From VRUE01 sp963702575 (GTDB lineage Bacteria > Actinomycetota > Thermoleophilia > Solirubrobacterales > 70-9): a DNA stretch of 64,000 nt. Both the position numbers and the translations under genes were made by a program. The stretch spans positions 496,001 through 560,000 of the forward strand of contig CAVPCU010000002.1 in NCBI GenBank assembly GCA_963702575.1, in the 5' to 3' direction. Each line of letters opens with the position of its first letter. Within the stretch, counting starts at the first letter, position 1. A model generated the notes under the pieces. That model was not told the DNA's origin, did not search any database, and worked only from the letters and a program-made list of their open reading frames with translations. Positions 43,271 to 52,787 of this stretch are shown here, in pieces.

Positions 43271-43863
43271 AGCTCGATCCAGGTGCCCTTGGGGCCGAGG
43301 TTGCGCACCGGCGTCTCGCCGATCCGGCTCTCACAGCCCCAGGACTCGTGGATGTGGCCGCAGACCGCGAGCCGCGGGCGCTTCTGCTCGATCGCCTGAA
43401 GCAGCGCCTCGCTGCCGAAATGATCGCCGCCGCCGTTGGAGTCGCAGTGCCCCTGGGGAGGCGAGTGGAGGACGAGGATCGCGCCCTCGGGGCACCCGGC
43501 GAGCATCTCGCCGGCCGACTCCTCGTCGAGGTCGAAGCTCCAGTCCCAAGGGGTGACTGGGACCCCCGCCCCGAGGCCGTAGAACTCGGCCCCGGCGACG
43601 GTCGCGCCGCCGCCGTGCAGGACGGTCGCGGCCTTCCAGCTCGCCGCAGCCGCGCGCAGCTCGTGCTCGGTCTCGTTGTTGCCCGGCACCAGCACGGTCG
43701 GCGTCTCGATCGCCGCCAGGGCGCCGATCGTCTCCTCCAGCCCCTCGTGCACGGAGGCGAAGTCGCCGGCGCCGATCACCACGTCGGCCGCGGCCGACAT
43801 CGCGACCAGCTCGGCCGCCTGGCCGAGGTCGCGGTGAAGGTCGCTGAAGGCAAGCAGTCTCAC
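43267..43863 (-). CDS. Calcineurin-like metallophosphoesterase
   Basis: The product of about 198 residues shows the dimetal motifs in order: LLAFSDLHRD (DxH), IGAGDFAS (GD), VPGNNETEHE (GNxE variant of GNH), LHSPPQGHCDSN (H) and CGHIHESWG (GHxH). It hydrolyses phosphomono- or diesters; the substrate is unknown. GTG 43863 places the first motif at the N terminus and is preferred. ATG 43890 would add nine residues including two cysteines. An AT-rich stretch upstream may be the promoter shared with the divergent small gene at 43923. Confidence 0.85.
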   Translation of the reverse strand: MRLLAFSDLHRDLGQAAELVAMSAAADVVIGAGDFASVHEGLEETIGALAAIETPTVLVPGNNETEHELRAAAASWKAATVLHGGGATVAGAEFYGLGAGVPVTPWDWSFDLDEESAGEMLAGCPEGAILVLHSPPQGHCDSNGGGDHFGSEALLQAIEQKRPRLAVCGHIHESWGCESRIGETPVRNLGPKGTWIEL

Positions 43864-43922
43864 GGCCGAGAATTTACAGTCTTGGCACACACGTGTAACA
43901 TTCTGTCTGAGACAATGACCGG

Positions 43923-44192
43923 ATGGAGGCCATGAGAGAGAGCTGGACCGATCGTCGGCTGGACGAGTTCCGCGAGAGCACCGAGCGGCGCTTCGACATT
44001 GTCGATCACCGCTTCGACGCGGTCGAACAGCGTCTCAGCGAGATCGACCGCCTTCTTCTGCGGGTTGACACCGACCTGCGCGAACTCCGCACCCAGATCG
44101 GGTCGTTCCAGCGCGTGCTCTTCCAGTTCTGCGGCGGGATGATCGTCACCGTGGCCATCGGCTTTGCCGGGCTGATCCTCACGCATCTCTGA
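43923..44192 (+). CDS. Small coiled-coil protein with a C-terminal membrane helix
   Basis: The 89-residue product has an amphipathic heptad region (RRLDEFRESTERRFDIVDHRFDAVEQRLSEIDRLLLRV, about residues 10-48) with the repeated pattern RFDxVDxRFDAVEQRLxEID. A single membrane helix follows (FCGGMIVTVAIGFAGLILTHL). This resembles small coiled-coil membrane proteins (XhlA- or DUF1640-like), whose function is unclear. ATG 43932 is an alternative start. It overlaps the end of the convergent Vps62-like gene by 14 bp. Confidence 0.65.
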   Translation: MEAMRESWTDRRLDEFRESTERRFDIVDHRFDAVEQRLSEIDRLLLRVDTDLRELRTQIGSFQRVLFQFCGGMIVTVAIGFAGLILTHL

Positions 44193-46071
44193 CCTCACCC
44201 AGCGCCTCGAGGTCGAAGTAGAGGAGCGTCTGGCCGATCGCCACGTAGGGGATCAGCAGGGCGAAGACGAGCGAGCCGATCGCGTTGATCAGCAGCAGCG
44301 GCAGGTAGGTAAAGATCAGGGCGAAGCCGAGCACCGGCCCGGCGACGGTGCTGACGAGCCAGAAGAAGGCGGCGACGCGGAGCGTGTACCACCAGCGGCC
44401 GCGGACCAGGCTCGAGCTGCCGCGGAAGGCCTCCCTCAGGCGCGCGTCCTCGAACATGATCCGCTGTTGGACGAAGAGCCAGCCGATGTACTTCCAGGCG
44501 GCGAAGGGGAGGCCGACGACGGTGATCGCCATCAGGAAGATTCCCAGGGTAGCCAGCAGCTGGGCGCCGATCACGCGGCGGAAGCGCTGCCACATGCCGC
44601 GATAGGCGCCGCCGAAGCCGGGTCGCTCGCCGGCCGCGACCTGGCGCACGGCGACGATGACGACGGCCGAGATGACCGCCGAGGCGACCGGCAGCCCGAT
44701 CGCGGCGAGAACTTCGCCGACGGCGACGTGCAGCCCCGAGAGCCCGGCTTTGTCGTCGAGCCGGCGGCCGTGCTCGCCGCCGGTCAGCAGCCAGCTCAGC
44801 GCCGTCATCCCGCCGACGATTGGGATCGCGCTCAGGCCGATCGGCACGAAGGTGCGCCAGTGGCGTCCGTAGAGGCGCCCGGCGGCGACGACGATCTGGC
44901 CGAAGGCGCGCGGCGCCCGCAGCCGCCCGAGGTCGAGCGGCCGCCAGCGGGTCCGCCAGGCGATCAGCGCGACGAGCAAGAGGAAGGCGGCCGGCACCGC
45001 CCAGAGCAGCCAGGGCGCCCGCTGGGAGACGTTGAGGAACGCGGTGACGCTGGCGACGGTGCCGCAGAAGGCCTTGGTCACCGTCGGTCCCAGCACCGAG
45101 CCGACCGGCAGGGTCGGGCTGGTGGTGCGGATGCCTTCCATCCACTCGAACGGTTCGAGCCAGCGGCCCTTGGTCTGCGGGCCGGTCGGGCCGTTGTTGA
45201 ATTCCTCCTCCTGCTGGCCCCAGCGCCCTTCGTAGGTGAGCCAGGCGAAGCGGCCGCGGCGGCTGGCATGGGTCGGCACCTGGATCGGCCGCAGCGCGAT
45301 CCGGTGGTGGGGCGAGGTCGTGTTGTCGCAGCCGACCCCCGACCCCTTGCGGCCGTTCTGGATGTACACGGCGGAGTCGTAGAAGGTCGCGTGCGAGCCC
45401 GCGGCCGGGTAGACGACCGGGTGCGTCCCTTCCTTCTCGACCTTGCCGTCGGTCCAGTCCGCCTTCTCGCCGCCGGCGTGCTGGTAGAGGGCGATTTCGC
45501 GCGGTCCTTCCGCCAGCGCCCGCGCCGGGCGGGAGGCGTCGAAGGTGAGCTGCATCCCCTCCCAGTCGCCCTCGTGCAGGTCGTTGAACTGGTTGAAGTA
45601 CCAGAAGAACCAGTACTGGAGGGCGAACCCGGGGTGGCCGCGTTCGCGGGCGATGTGGGCGTAGGTGACGGCCGGCGCCTTGCCTTCGCGCTTCAGCCGG
45701 GCGAAGTCGCGGGCGTAGACGCAGGTGTCGCCGAGCGGGTCGCCGGGAAGGTTGAGGTGGTATTCGCCGCCGAGGCCGGCGATGTCGGCGGCCCTCGGCG
45801 CCCGCTTGACCGGCACTTCGTCGCCCTTCGCGTCGATCCTGGTCAGGTTCACGTCGGGGTTGCCGAGGACGGTCCCGACGGTGGTCGCCTCGTACTGCTC
45901 GGCGCTGGTTTCGCAGGGCGGTTCTTCCTGTTCGCGGATCACCACCCGCGGCGAGTAGGCGTCGATCAGCCGCTGCGCGGGCGTCTTCGCCGGGGCCGCC
46001 TCCGCTGCCGCCGCCTGGCCGAGGATCGCGAGCGCGGCGAGGACGAGGGCCAGGCGACGAGGGCGCGTCAC
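44179..46071 (-). CDS. Vps62-like domain protein fused to a polytopic membrane domain
   Basis: The 630-residue product starts with a signal peptide (ending AAAEA). An extracellular domain (about 30-300) contains LQYWFFWYFNQFNDLHEGDWEGMQLTFD and THPVVYPAAGSHATFYDSAVYIQNG, the pattern of the Vps62 family known from yeast vacuolar-sorting-linked proteins and scattered bacteria. The C-terminal half (about 350-630) has five or six membrane helices including a glycerophosphoryl-diesterase-membrane/DUF-like block (GRSSSLVRGRWWYTLRVAAFF, in part). Its role is unknown. A sensor or envelope-stress function is speculative. It follows the DHA2 transporter gene by 10 bp and may be co-transcribed. Confidence 0.7.
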   Translation of the reverse strand: MTRPRRLALVLAALAILGQAAAAEAAPAKTPAQRLIDAYSPRVVIREQEEPPCETSAEQYEATTVGTVLGNPDVNLTRIDAKGDEVPVKRAPRAADIAGLGGEYHLNLPGDPLGDTCVYARDFARLKREGKAPAVTYAHIARERGHPGFALQYWFFWYFNQFNDLHEGDWEGMQLTFDASRPARALAEGPREIALYQHAGGEKADWTDGKVEKEGTHPVVYPAAGSHATFYDSAVYIQNGRKGSGVGCDNTTSPHHRIALRPIQVPTHASRRGRFAWLTYEGRWGQQEEEFNNGPTGPQTKGRWLEPFEWMEGIRTTSPTLPVGSVLGPTVTKAFCGTVASVTAFLNVSQRAPWLLWAVPAAFLLLVALIAWRTRWRPLDLGRLRAPRAFGQIVVAAGRLYGRHWRTFVPIGLSAIPIVGGMTALSWLLTGGEHGRRLDDKAGLSGLHVAVGEVLAAIGLPVASAVISAVVIVAVRQVAAGERPGFGGAYRGMWQRFRRVIGAQLLATLGIFLMAITVVGLPFAAWKYIGWLFVQQRIMFEDARLREAFRGSSSLVRGRWWYTLRVAAFFWLVSTVAGPVLGFALIFTYLPLLLINAIGSLVFALLIPYVAIGQTLLYFDLEALGEVRDA

Positions 46072-46081
46072 GGCGCTAACG

Positions 46082-47620
46082 CTACTCGGGAAGCTCCTCG
46101 ACTTTGCCCGACGGCATCCAGATCGCGGCGACGACGAAGGCGAGCGCCATCACCCCGGCCATCACGTAGAAGACCGTGCGCGAGGCGAGGGCGAAGTCGT
46201 GCTGGACGGCGGCGAAGAGCTGCTTGGCGTGGGCGCCCGCGTGTTCGGCGAGCGATTCGTTGCTGGCGGCGCTGCCCTGGCTGATCGTGTCGGCGATTTC
46301 GTCGGCCTTCGCCTTCGGCACCCCGTGGGCGCCCAGCGTCGACTCCAGGTTCGCCTTGTTCTCGAGGATCAGGATCGTGCCGAGCACGGCCAGGCCGAGG
46401 CTGGAGCCGAAGTTGCGCACGGTCTGGGTGATCCCGGTCGCCTCGCCGTAGCGCTCGCGCGCCACCCGGTTGAGCGCGTCGGTGTTGGCCGGGCTGAGGA
46501 CCAGGCCGACGCCGATGCCGGCGAGGACGATGTATGGCCACTGCGCGCTGACCGAGAGGTTTGGCAGCTCGTGGCCCCAGAGGGCGAAGCCCCCCGCGGC
46601 GACCGCGCAGCCGGCGACGACCGTCGGCCGGGCCCCGCGCTGGTCGAGCACCCTGCCGCCCCGCTGGGTGGCGACGAAGAAGCCGGCGAAGAAGATCAGC
46701 AGGTAGAGCCCCGTTTCCGAGGCGCTTTCGCCGAGCGAGATCTGCGCGTACATGCTGGCGAAGAAGAACAGCGGGATGAACGGGATCATCAGCAGGAAGA
46801 GAATCGCGTTGTCGACCGCGAAGGCGCGGTTCTCGAAGATCCGCAGCCGCAGCAGCGGGTTGGCGAGGCGCAGCTCGAGCACGACGAAGGCGACGAGCAG
46901 GGCGACCCCGGCGGCGATGCAGAGCCAGGTGGCCGGGTTGCCCCAGCCCCAGACGCTCGACTCCTGCAGGCCGAGGACCGCCAGGCCCATCCCGGCCGAG
47001 ACCATCACCGCGCCGCGGTAGTCGATCGGCGCCGGGTGCTTCTCGTCGTCGGGCTTGGCGATCGCGATCAGGATCAGGGCACCGATCGCCACCGGGATGT
47101 TGATCCAGAAGATCGCCCGCCAGGTCCACTCGGTCAGGTAGCCGCCGGCGATCGGCCCGATCGAGGTGAAGGCGCCGGCGAGGCCGAAGAAGATCGCCAG
47201 CGCGCGGCCGCGCTCGCGCACCGGGAAGACGTCGAGGACGATCGCCAGGGCGGCGGGGAACATCAGCGCCGCGCCGGCGCCCTGGACGATCCGGAAGAAG
47301 ATGATCCACGGCTCGGCGCCGCTGCCGGTCGGCGTCGCCCCGCAGAGGCCCGAGGCGGTGGCGAAGACGATCACGCCGATCGTCACCATCCGGCGGTGGC
47401 CGGCGACGTCGGCGAGCCGCCCGCCGAAGGCGAACAGCGCGGCCAGCGAGAGCAGGTAGCCGTTGATGATCCACTGCACGCCGGTGGCCGAGAGCGAGAG
47501 GTCCCCCTGCAGCTGGGGGACGGCGATCGCGACGATCGTCTGGTCGATGAAGGTCATCGAGACGGCGAGGATCATGCCCGCGAGGATCAGGTTCCTGTTG
47601 CCGCCGCCGGTCTTCTCCAT
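46082..47620 (-). CDS. DHA2-family MFS drug transporter (EmrB/QacA type)
   Basis: The 512-residue product has about fourteen membrane helices and family motifs: ILAVSMTFIDQTIVAIAVPQLQGDL (motif D1), GGRLADVAGHRRMVTIG (motif A), IVQGAGAALMFPAALAIV (motif B) and FGLAGAFTSIGPIAGGYLTEWTWRAIFWINIP (motif C). It would export drugs or metabolites using the proton gradient. ATG 47620 precedes the first helix directly. A long in-frame extension upstream is not conserved-looking. The Vps62-like gene follows on the same strand. Confidence 0.9.
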   Translation of the reverse strand: MEKTGGGNRNLILAGMILAVSMTFIDQTIVAIAVPQLQGDLSLSATGVQWIINGYLLSLAALFAFGGRLADVAGHRRMVTIGVIVFATASGLCGATPTGSGAEPWIIFFRIVQGAGAALMFPAALAIVLDVFPVRERGRALAIFFGLAGAFTSIGPIAGGYLTEWTWRAIFWINIPVAIGALILIAIAKPDDEKHPAPIDYRGAVMVSAGMGLAVLGLQESSVWGWGNPATWLCIAAGVALLVAFVVLELRLANPLLRLRIFENRAFAVDNAILFLLMIPFIPLFFFASMYAQISLGESASETGLYLLIFFAGFFVATQRGGRVLDQRGARPTVVAGCAVAAGGFALWGHELPNLSVSAQWPYIVLAGIGVGLVLSPANTDALNRVARERYGEATGITQTVRNFGSSLGLAVLGTILILENKANLESTLGAHGVPKAKADEIADTISQGSAASNESLAEHAGAHAKQLFAAVQHDFALASRTVFYVMAGVMALAFVVAAIWMPSGKVEELPE

Positions 47621-47680
47621 GGCCGTGGCGTTTGATGCGCTGGCCTCGAATCCTCCCTCTCCGGTAATCTCGCCGCGCCC

Positions 47681-47854
47681 ATGCCGCCCGTGTTCTGGAT
47701 CGGATTTGGAATCGCCGCCTTCTGCGCCTTCGTCGGGCTCGTCTCGGGAGCCCGCTCGCGCAGCACCAGCGCCCTCACGGGCCTTGCGATTGGCACCTAC
47801 CTCGGCGTGATGGCCGGCTTCCCGCTGCTGGCGATCGGCCTGGCGACCAGCTAG
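47681..47854 (+). CDS. 57-residue two-helix membrane protein
   Basis: ATG 47681 opens a short frame to TAG 47852. The product has two hydrophobic helices (PVFWIGFGIAAFCAFVGLVSG and ALTGLAIGTYLGVMAGFPLL) joined by a basic turn, a typical small integral membrane protein. The start lies 60 bp from the divergent transporter start, and the next membrane protein gene begins 11 bp downstream on the same strand, suggesting an operon. No family is recognised. Confidence 0.5.
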   Translation: MPPVFWIGFGIAAFCAFVGLVSGARSRSTSALTGLAIGTYLGVMAGFPLLAIGLATS

Positions 47855-47865
47855 CAACGGTCGGG

Positions 47866-48534
47866 GTGCTCGCGCGGCGCCTGCGCCGGATCAACGCCGT
47901 CTCGGCGACGGCCTTCGTCATCGGCGGCTCGCTCTTCGCCCTCGGCGCGGCGCTCGCCCAGTCCGGCGTCGACGCCACCGCCTGCGCCTCCGTCTACCTC
48001 GCCGGCGGCGTCTTCTTCTGCACCGGCGGCTACACCGCTCTCGTCCAGGTGATCAACGAGCCTGGAGTGGGCACGGCGGCGCGCCGCTGGCGCTGGTGGG
48101 CGCACGAACCGGCGCGGCTCGGCTGGCTCAGCGCGCTCGTCCTCTTCGTCGGCACCCTCGTCTTCGCGATCGACCTGGTCGACTCGTTCATCGAGGAACT
48201 GAGCCCGGCGGCCGCGGATCGCCTCGTCTGGTCACCCGACGTGATCGGCTGCTGCCTCTTCCTGATCTCCGGCCACCTGGCGCTGGTCGGGATCGGCGGC
48301 TGGCGCTTCTGGCGCCGCCGCGACCTCGGCTGGTGGATCGTCGCCGTCAACCAGGTCGGCTCGATCCTCTTCATGGCCTCCGCGATCGCCTCCTTCGTCC
48401 GTCCCTCCAGCGGCGACCTGTTGGCGACCGGGATCGCCAACTGGGGCACGCTCACCGGCGCCCTCTGCTTCGCGATCGCCGGCGCGATGCAGGAGTTCGA
48501 GCACCCGGCGGGTCCCCGCCGCCGCCGCTCCTGA
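47866..48534 (+). CDS. Polytopic membrane protein (YrhK-like)
   Basis: The 222-residue product has about six membrane helices. A twice-occurring pattern, INAVSATAFVIGGSLFALGA with VYLAGGVFFCTGGYTALVQVIN and again VIGCCLFLISGHLALV, recalls the YrhK domain. There is no signal peptide or enzymatic motif. The start is GTG 47866. It may be co-transcribed with the small membrane protein upstream, and it ends 1 bp from the convergent ltrA gene. Confidence 0.65.
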   Translation: MLARRLRRINAVSATAFVIGGSLFALGAALAQSGVDATACASVYLAGGVFFCTGGYTALVQVINEPGVGTAARRWRWWAHEPARLGWLSALVLFVGTLVFAIDLVDSFIEELSPAAADRLVWSPDVIGCCLFLISGHLALVGIGGWRFWRRRDLGWWIVAVNQVGSILFMASAIASFVRPSSGDLLATGIANWGTLTGALCFAIAGAMQEFEHPAGPRRRRS

Positions 48535-48535
48535 G

Positions 48536-49726
48536 TCAGGCGGGCTCGGCCGCCGGGCGGCGGACGCGGCGGCGACCCTCGCCGTAGCCGCGGGTCTCGT
48601 AGGCGATCAGCGCCCAGAGCAGAACGTTGGCGAGGGCGAGCGTCGCCAGCGCCGGCAGCTCCGTCGCAACCGGGACGAGTGCCAGCAGGACGATCGCCAT
48701 CAGCAGTTTGCGGCGGCTGACGGAGCGGATGTGGCGGTAGCGGAAGGCGACCAGGCCGAGCAGGTAGACGGCGGCGCCGCCGAGCAGGGCGAAGGCAGCG
48801 ACCGCGTGCAGGTGGCCGCCGAAGTGGCCGATCGTCGTCTTCAGCCCGAGCGCGGCGAGCACGATCCCCGCCACCATCACCAGGTGGAGGTAGGAGTAGG
48901 AGTCGCGAGCCAGCTCGTTCTGCGCCTTGCCGACCTCGGCCTCGGCCAGCCGGCGGGCGGAGACGATCGCGACGATGTCGAAGTAGACCCACCACATCGC
49001 CGCGGTGAGGCCGACGCCGAGCACCGCCGCGGTGGCGATGCCGAGGTCGAGCTCGTGGGCGGCGCCGACCCCGATCGCGACGACCGACTCGCCGAGGGCG
49101 ATGATCACGATCAGTCCGTGGCGCTCGGCGAAGTGCCCGGGGACCAGCTTCCAGCCTTCGGCGCCGAAGAAATAGGGCCCGGCCATGTCGAGGAAGAGGG
49201 CGAGCGCCCAGAGCGCGCCCTGGGCGAGGCCGTCGAAGTGCGAGGCCGAGGCGAGCAGGACGACCGCCACCGCGCTGCTGACAGCGAGGCCGAGGACCGA
49301 GTGGCGCAGGCCGTCGTCCTCGGGGCTGGCGAGCATGAAGAGGCCGATGTGGGCGGCGCGGACGACGCCGTAGATCAGCGCGAAGGCGAGTGCCAGGCTG
49401 CCGAAGGCGTCGGGCACGCAGATCGAGACCAGCAGCAGCGCGGCCATCGCGCCGAACATGAACAGCCGCACCGCGCCCTCCTCGGGGTCGAGCACGCTGG
49501 TCAGCCAGGCGTATCCCGTCCACGCCCACCAGAGCATGCCCAGCACGAGCAGGCCCTGAACCAGGCCGGACCAGGTCGGGTGGTGGGACATCAGCGCCGT
49601 GCACTGGGTGATCGCGAGGACGAAGACGAGGTCGAAGAAGAGCTCCAGCGGCGTCACCCGCTCGCCGTCGCGGAGGGTCGCGCTGAGCCGGCCGTGTCGC
49701 GGTTCGCTCGCTGCCATCGGGGGCAT
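48536..49726 (-). CDS. ltrA: Low temperature requirement protein A (LtrA)
   Basis: The 396-residue polytopic protein starts with the family hallmark VTPLELFFDLVFVLAITQ and has about ten membrane helices, the acidic EGWKLVPGHFAERHGLIVIIALGESVVAIG core and the arginine-rich C terminus. LtrA was named from a Listeria cold-growth mutant; its biochemical role is not settled. ATG 49726 is chosen. ATG 49717 is three codons inside. It is divergent from the MBL hydrolase gene with a 27-bp gap. Confidence 0.9.
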   Translation of the reverse strand: MPPMAASEPRHGRLSATLRDGERVTPLELFFDLVFVLAITQCTALMSHHPTWSGLVQGLLVLGMLWWAWTGYAWLTSVLDPEEGAVRLFMFGAMAALLLVSICVPDAFGSLALAFALIYGVVRAAHIGLFMLASPEDDGLRHSVLGLAVSSAVAVVLLASASHFDGLAQGALWALALFLDMAGPYFFGAEGWKLVPGHFAERHGLIVIIALGESVVAIGVGAAHELDLGIATAAVLGVGLTAAMWWVYFDIVAIVSARRLAEAEVGKAQNELARDSYSYLHLVMVAGIVLAALGLKTTIGHFGGHLHAVAAFALLGGAAVYLLGLVAFRYRHIRSVSRRKLLMAIVLLALVPVATELPALATLALANVLLWALIAYETRGYGEGRRRVRRPAAEPA

Positions 49727-49753
49727 AGGATCGCAAGCCGTGGAGCGCTCCCG

Positions 49754-50762
49754 ATGACGCCGGACCTGAAGCCGCCCGAGGTGCCGCGCAGCGAGAAGGT
49801 CCTGCCGGGCGTGTGGCGGCTGCGTCTGCCGCTGCCCTGGCCCGGGGTCCCCCACGGCAACGTCTGGGCGGTCGCCGCCGACGGCGGCATCGTCCTCTTC
49901 GACACCGGGATCGGCGGCAAGGGCGGGCTGCGACGCTTGGACCTGGCGCTGGCGCAGGCCGGCTTCGGCCTCGAGGACGTGCGCCTGCTGGTCTGCACCC
50001 ACTCGCACACCGACCACTACGGCCTCGCCGCGCCGATCGTCGAGGGCGCCGGCTGCGAGCTCTGGATGCACCCCGCCTGGGGGCACGTGCGGCTGATGGC
50101 CGAAGACCCGGCGGCGGCGCTCGACCAGCGGATCGAGGTCGGCCGCCAGAGCGGCGTCCCGATCGCCTCGCTGGAGCGTTTCCGCGAGCGGCGCAAGGGC
50201 GAAGACGACACCGGGATCGACGCGATCGCCGAGCCCGACCGCGATCTCGTCCCCGGGGTGGAGGTCGAGACCGACCTCGGCGCCTGGCAGGTCCACGAGA
50301 CGCCGGGCCACGCGCCCTCCCACGTGATCCTGCACCAGCCCGAGCGCAAGCTGATGATCTCCGGCGACCACCTGCTCGGCCGCACCGTGCTCTTCTTCGA
50401 CCACGGCCACAGCCCCGACCCGGTGGGCGAATTCCTCCGCAGCCTCGACGAGGTCGAGCCGCTCGAGGTCGACCTCGTCCTGCCCGGCCACGGCCGCACC
50501 TTCCGCGACCCCGAGGCGAAGATCGCCGAGGCGCGGCGCCAGGTCGCCGAGCTGCTCGGCAAGGTGCGCGACTCGCTGGGCGGCGGCGAGAAGACCGCCT
50601 ATCGAGATCGTCGGCGACATCGTCGGGCCCGAGAACGCCGACGGGATCGCCAGCGTCTGGGTGCTGCAGATCGTCCTCTCCTGCCTCGACCACCTGGCGA
50701 TCGGGGGCGAGGCCGCGGTGGTGGAGGGAAGCGACCCCAGGCTGTGGCGGTTGGCGGGATGA
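49754..50762 (+). CDS. MBL-fold metallo-hydrolase (one frameshift)
   Basis: The restored product of about 335 residues has the metallo-beta-lactamase fold with zinc motif CTHSHTDHYG, later His/Asp ligands in ISGDHLLGRTV and VLPGHGRTF, and a C-terminal helical domain. This architecture, with the extra DEVEPLEVDLVLPGHG segment, is close to hydrolases of the lactonase or RNase-Z-like LACTB2 type. One extra base near 50602 shifts the frame. The expected end (EIVGDIVGPENADG, then LSCLDHLAIGGEA) runs to TGA 50760. The substrate is unknown. Confidence 0.85.
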
Positions 50763-50860
50763 CCGGATACCCCTCCCGGCTCAACTTTTTGCGAAGACAG
50801 TCACTGGGCTCCGCGGGCGGAAGCCCGCAAAAAGTACAAGCCGCCGGGAGGGGTACCCGG
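50763..50860. repeat. 98-bp long interrupted inverted repeat
   Basis: Outer arms of 18 bp (50763-50780 and 50843-50860, one mismatch, core TACCCCTCCCGGC) enclose a second perfect 10-bp pair, ACTTTTTGCG (50784-50793) with CGCAAAAAGT (50826-50835), and an inner CGGGC/GCCCG stem. The whole region folds into one long hairpin starting one base after the MBL stop. It may be a strong terminator, as T- and A-runs lie in the stem, or a miniature inverted-repeat element. Confidence 0.6.
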
Positions 50861-50882
50861 CCCTCCCGCTAGGCTCCTGGCC

Positions 50883-51324
50883 GTGGCTAGCTTCACTCTT
50901 TTGCGCGAGATTGCGGCGCCTCCGGAGGTGGTCTTCGACGTTCTTACCGACCATCGGCGGTACGCCGAGATGACCCCGCTGCGCCGCTCCGAGCTGGAGC
51001 GGGAGGGGGAGCCGGCGCCCAACGGGGTCGGCGCGATCCGGAAGCTGAGCGCGGTCGGGCCGCCGATCCGGGAGGAGGTCGTCGCCTACGAGCGGCCGGG
51101 GCGGTTCTCCTACAAGGTTCTCTCCGGGCTGCCGGTGCGCGACCACTTCGGAACGGTCCTGCTCGAGGCCGACGGCTCGGCGACGAGGATGACCTACGCG
51201 GTGCGGACGACCCCGATCGTGCCGCTCGTCGGCGGCCTCGTCGTCTTCGGCGTAAAGCGGGGGATCACGCAGTTGCTGGACGGGGTCGACCGCCGAGGCC
51301 GAGCGGCGCGCGGCGGGAGGTTGA
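50883..51324 (+). CDS. SRPBCC family protein (one frameshift)
   Basis: The restored product of about 146 residues has the START-like helix-grip fold: SFTLLREIAAPPEVVFDVLTDHRRYAEMTPLRRSELEREG, a run of beta strands (FSYKVLSGLPVRDHFGTVLLE) and a C-terminal helix that begins GITQLLDGV and continues after one extra base near 51290 to TGA 51322. It resembles coenzyme-Q-binding/polyketide-cyclase-like lipid-binding proteins. The start is GTG 50883. It immediately precedes the PQQ-repeat gene on the same strand. Confidence 0.75.
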
Positions 51325-51328
51325 GCGG

Positions 51329-52787
51329 CTGAGGGCGCGCGCGGCGAAGGCCTGGCGGGCGCTGGGGCGGTTCTGGAAGGACCGCAGGCGCTGGCTGCGC
51401 GAGCCGAAGGCGATCTGGCGCGAGCACCGCGCGGTGGCGATCGCGATCCTCGCCGGCGCCGTCGCGATCCTCGCCGGGATCCTCGTCGGCTACGAGCTGC
51501 TCAAGCGCCCCCCCGACGTGCACAACCCGAACGTCGCCTTCAAGCCGGAGAAGCCGAAGAAGGCCAAGGCGCACGACGGTCAACTGGCCGCTCTTCGGCT
51601 ACGACCGAGCCCGCACCCGCTACCTGCCGGCGCACGGCGTCAAGCCTCCCTACCGCCTGCTCTGGCACTTCAGCGGCCGGCCGCTGCTCGAGTTCCCGCC
51701 GGTCTTCGCGGCCGGCAGGCTCTACTTCGTCGACAACAACGGCGTCGCCTTCGCGCTCGACGCGAAGACCGGCAAGGTGCTGTGGGAACGGAGGATCGGC
51801 CGCCTCAACGCCTCCTCGCCGACCTACTACAAGCACCGCCTCTACATCGTCAACCTCGTCCCCGGCCACATCGTCAAGCTCGATGCGAGGACCGGAAAGG
51901 TGATCTGGAAACGGCTGCTCCCCGGCCGGGCCGAGTCCTCGCCGCTGGTGATCGACGGCACGGTCTACTTCGGCTGCGAAAACGACCAGCTGTTCGCGCT
52001 CAGCACCCGCAACGGCCACATTCGCTGGGCGACCACGCTCGGCGGCCCGGTCAAGTCCGCGCCCGCCTACCACGACGGCGTCCTCTACGTCGGCGACTAC
52101 GGCGGTTACATGAACGCGGTGCAGGCGAGCGACGGCAAGCTGCTCTGGCAGACGGCCTCGCTCGGCCAGGGCTTCGGCACCTCGGGCGAGTTCTACTCGA
52201 CCCCGGCGGTCGCTTTCGGCCGCGTCTACGCCGGCAACAACGACGACCGCGTCTACAGCTTCGACGCGAAGGACGGCACGCTCGCCTGGTCCTACTCGAC
52301 CGGCGGCTACGTCTACTCCGGGCCGGTCGTGGCTCAAACGGCCCACACCGGGCCGACCGTCTACATCGGCTCCTTCGACGGCAACGTCTACGCGCTCAAC
52401 GCGCGCAGCGGCGAACCGCGCTGGATCCACTCCGCCGGGGGGCCGGTGATCGGCTCGCTCAGCGCGGTCGGCGACATCGTCTACGCGGCCGAGTTCGAAG
52501 ACACCTCGACCACCGGCTTCGCGATGAAGACCGGTCGCCCGGTCTTCCACTACAAGACCGGTGCCTACACGCCCGTGATCTCCGACGGCCGCCGCATCTT
52601 CCTCGTCGGTTACTCGAGCATCAACGCCCTGCAGCCCTACCGGTACAAGGCGGGGCTGGCCGGCAACGTCAAGGCGAAGAGCCCACCAGCACCGAGGCGC
52701 GCCCACCGCCACCCACCAGCGCACCCCGTTCCAGCCTCGCCAAAGGCACCCGAACGGGGTGGGCGGCGCGGTAGCGGGTCAGGGTGA
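51329..52787 (+). CDS. Membrane-anchored PQQ-repeat (WD-like beta-propeller) protein (one frameshift)
   Basis: The product of about 480 residues has an N-terminal basic region, one membrane helix (VAIAILAGAVAILAGILVGYELL), then a beta propeller made of PQQ-like repeats such as VFAAGRLYFVDNNGVAFALDAKTGKVLWERR, DARTGKVIWKRLLPG and LNARSGEPRWIHSAGG. Similar anchored propellers act as scaffolds (BamB-like) or as quinoprotein relatives, but the PQQ ligands are not evident. One extra base near 51573 splits it. The start is uncertain, because no ATG or GTG precedes the helix after the SRPBCC stop and CTG 51329 is used here. The 3' end overlaps the convergent glycosyltransferase gene by about 119 bp. 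Confidence 0.72.
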
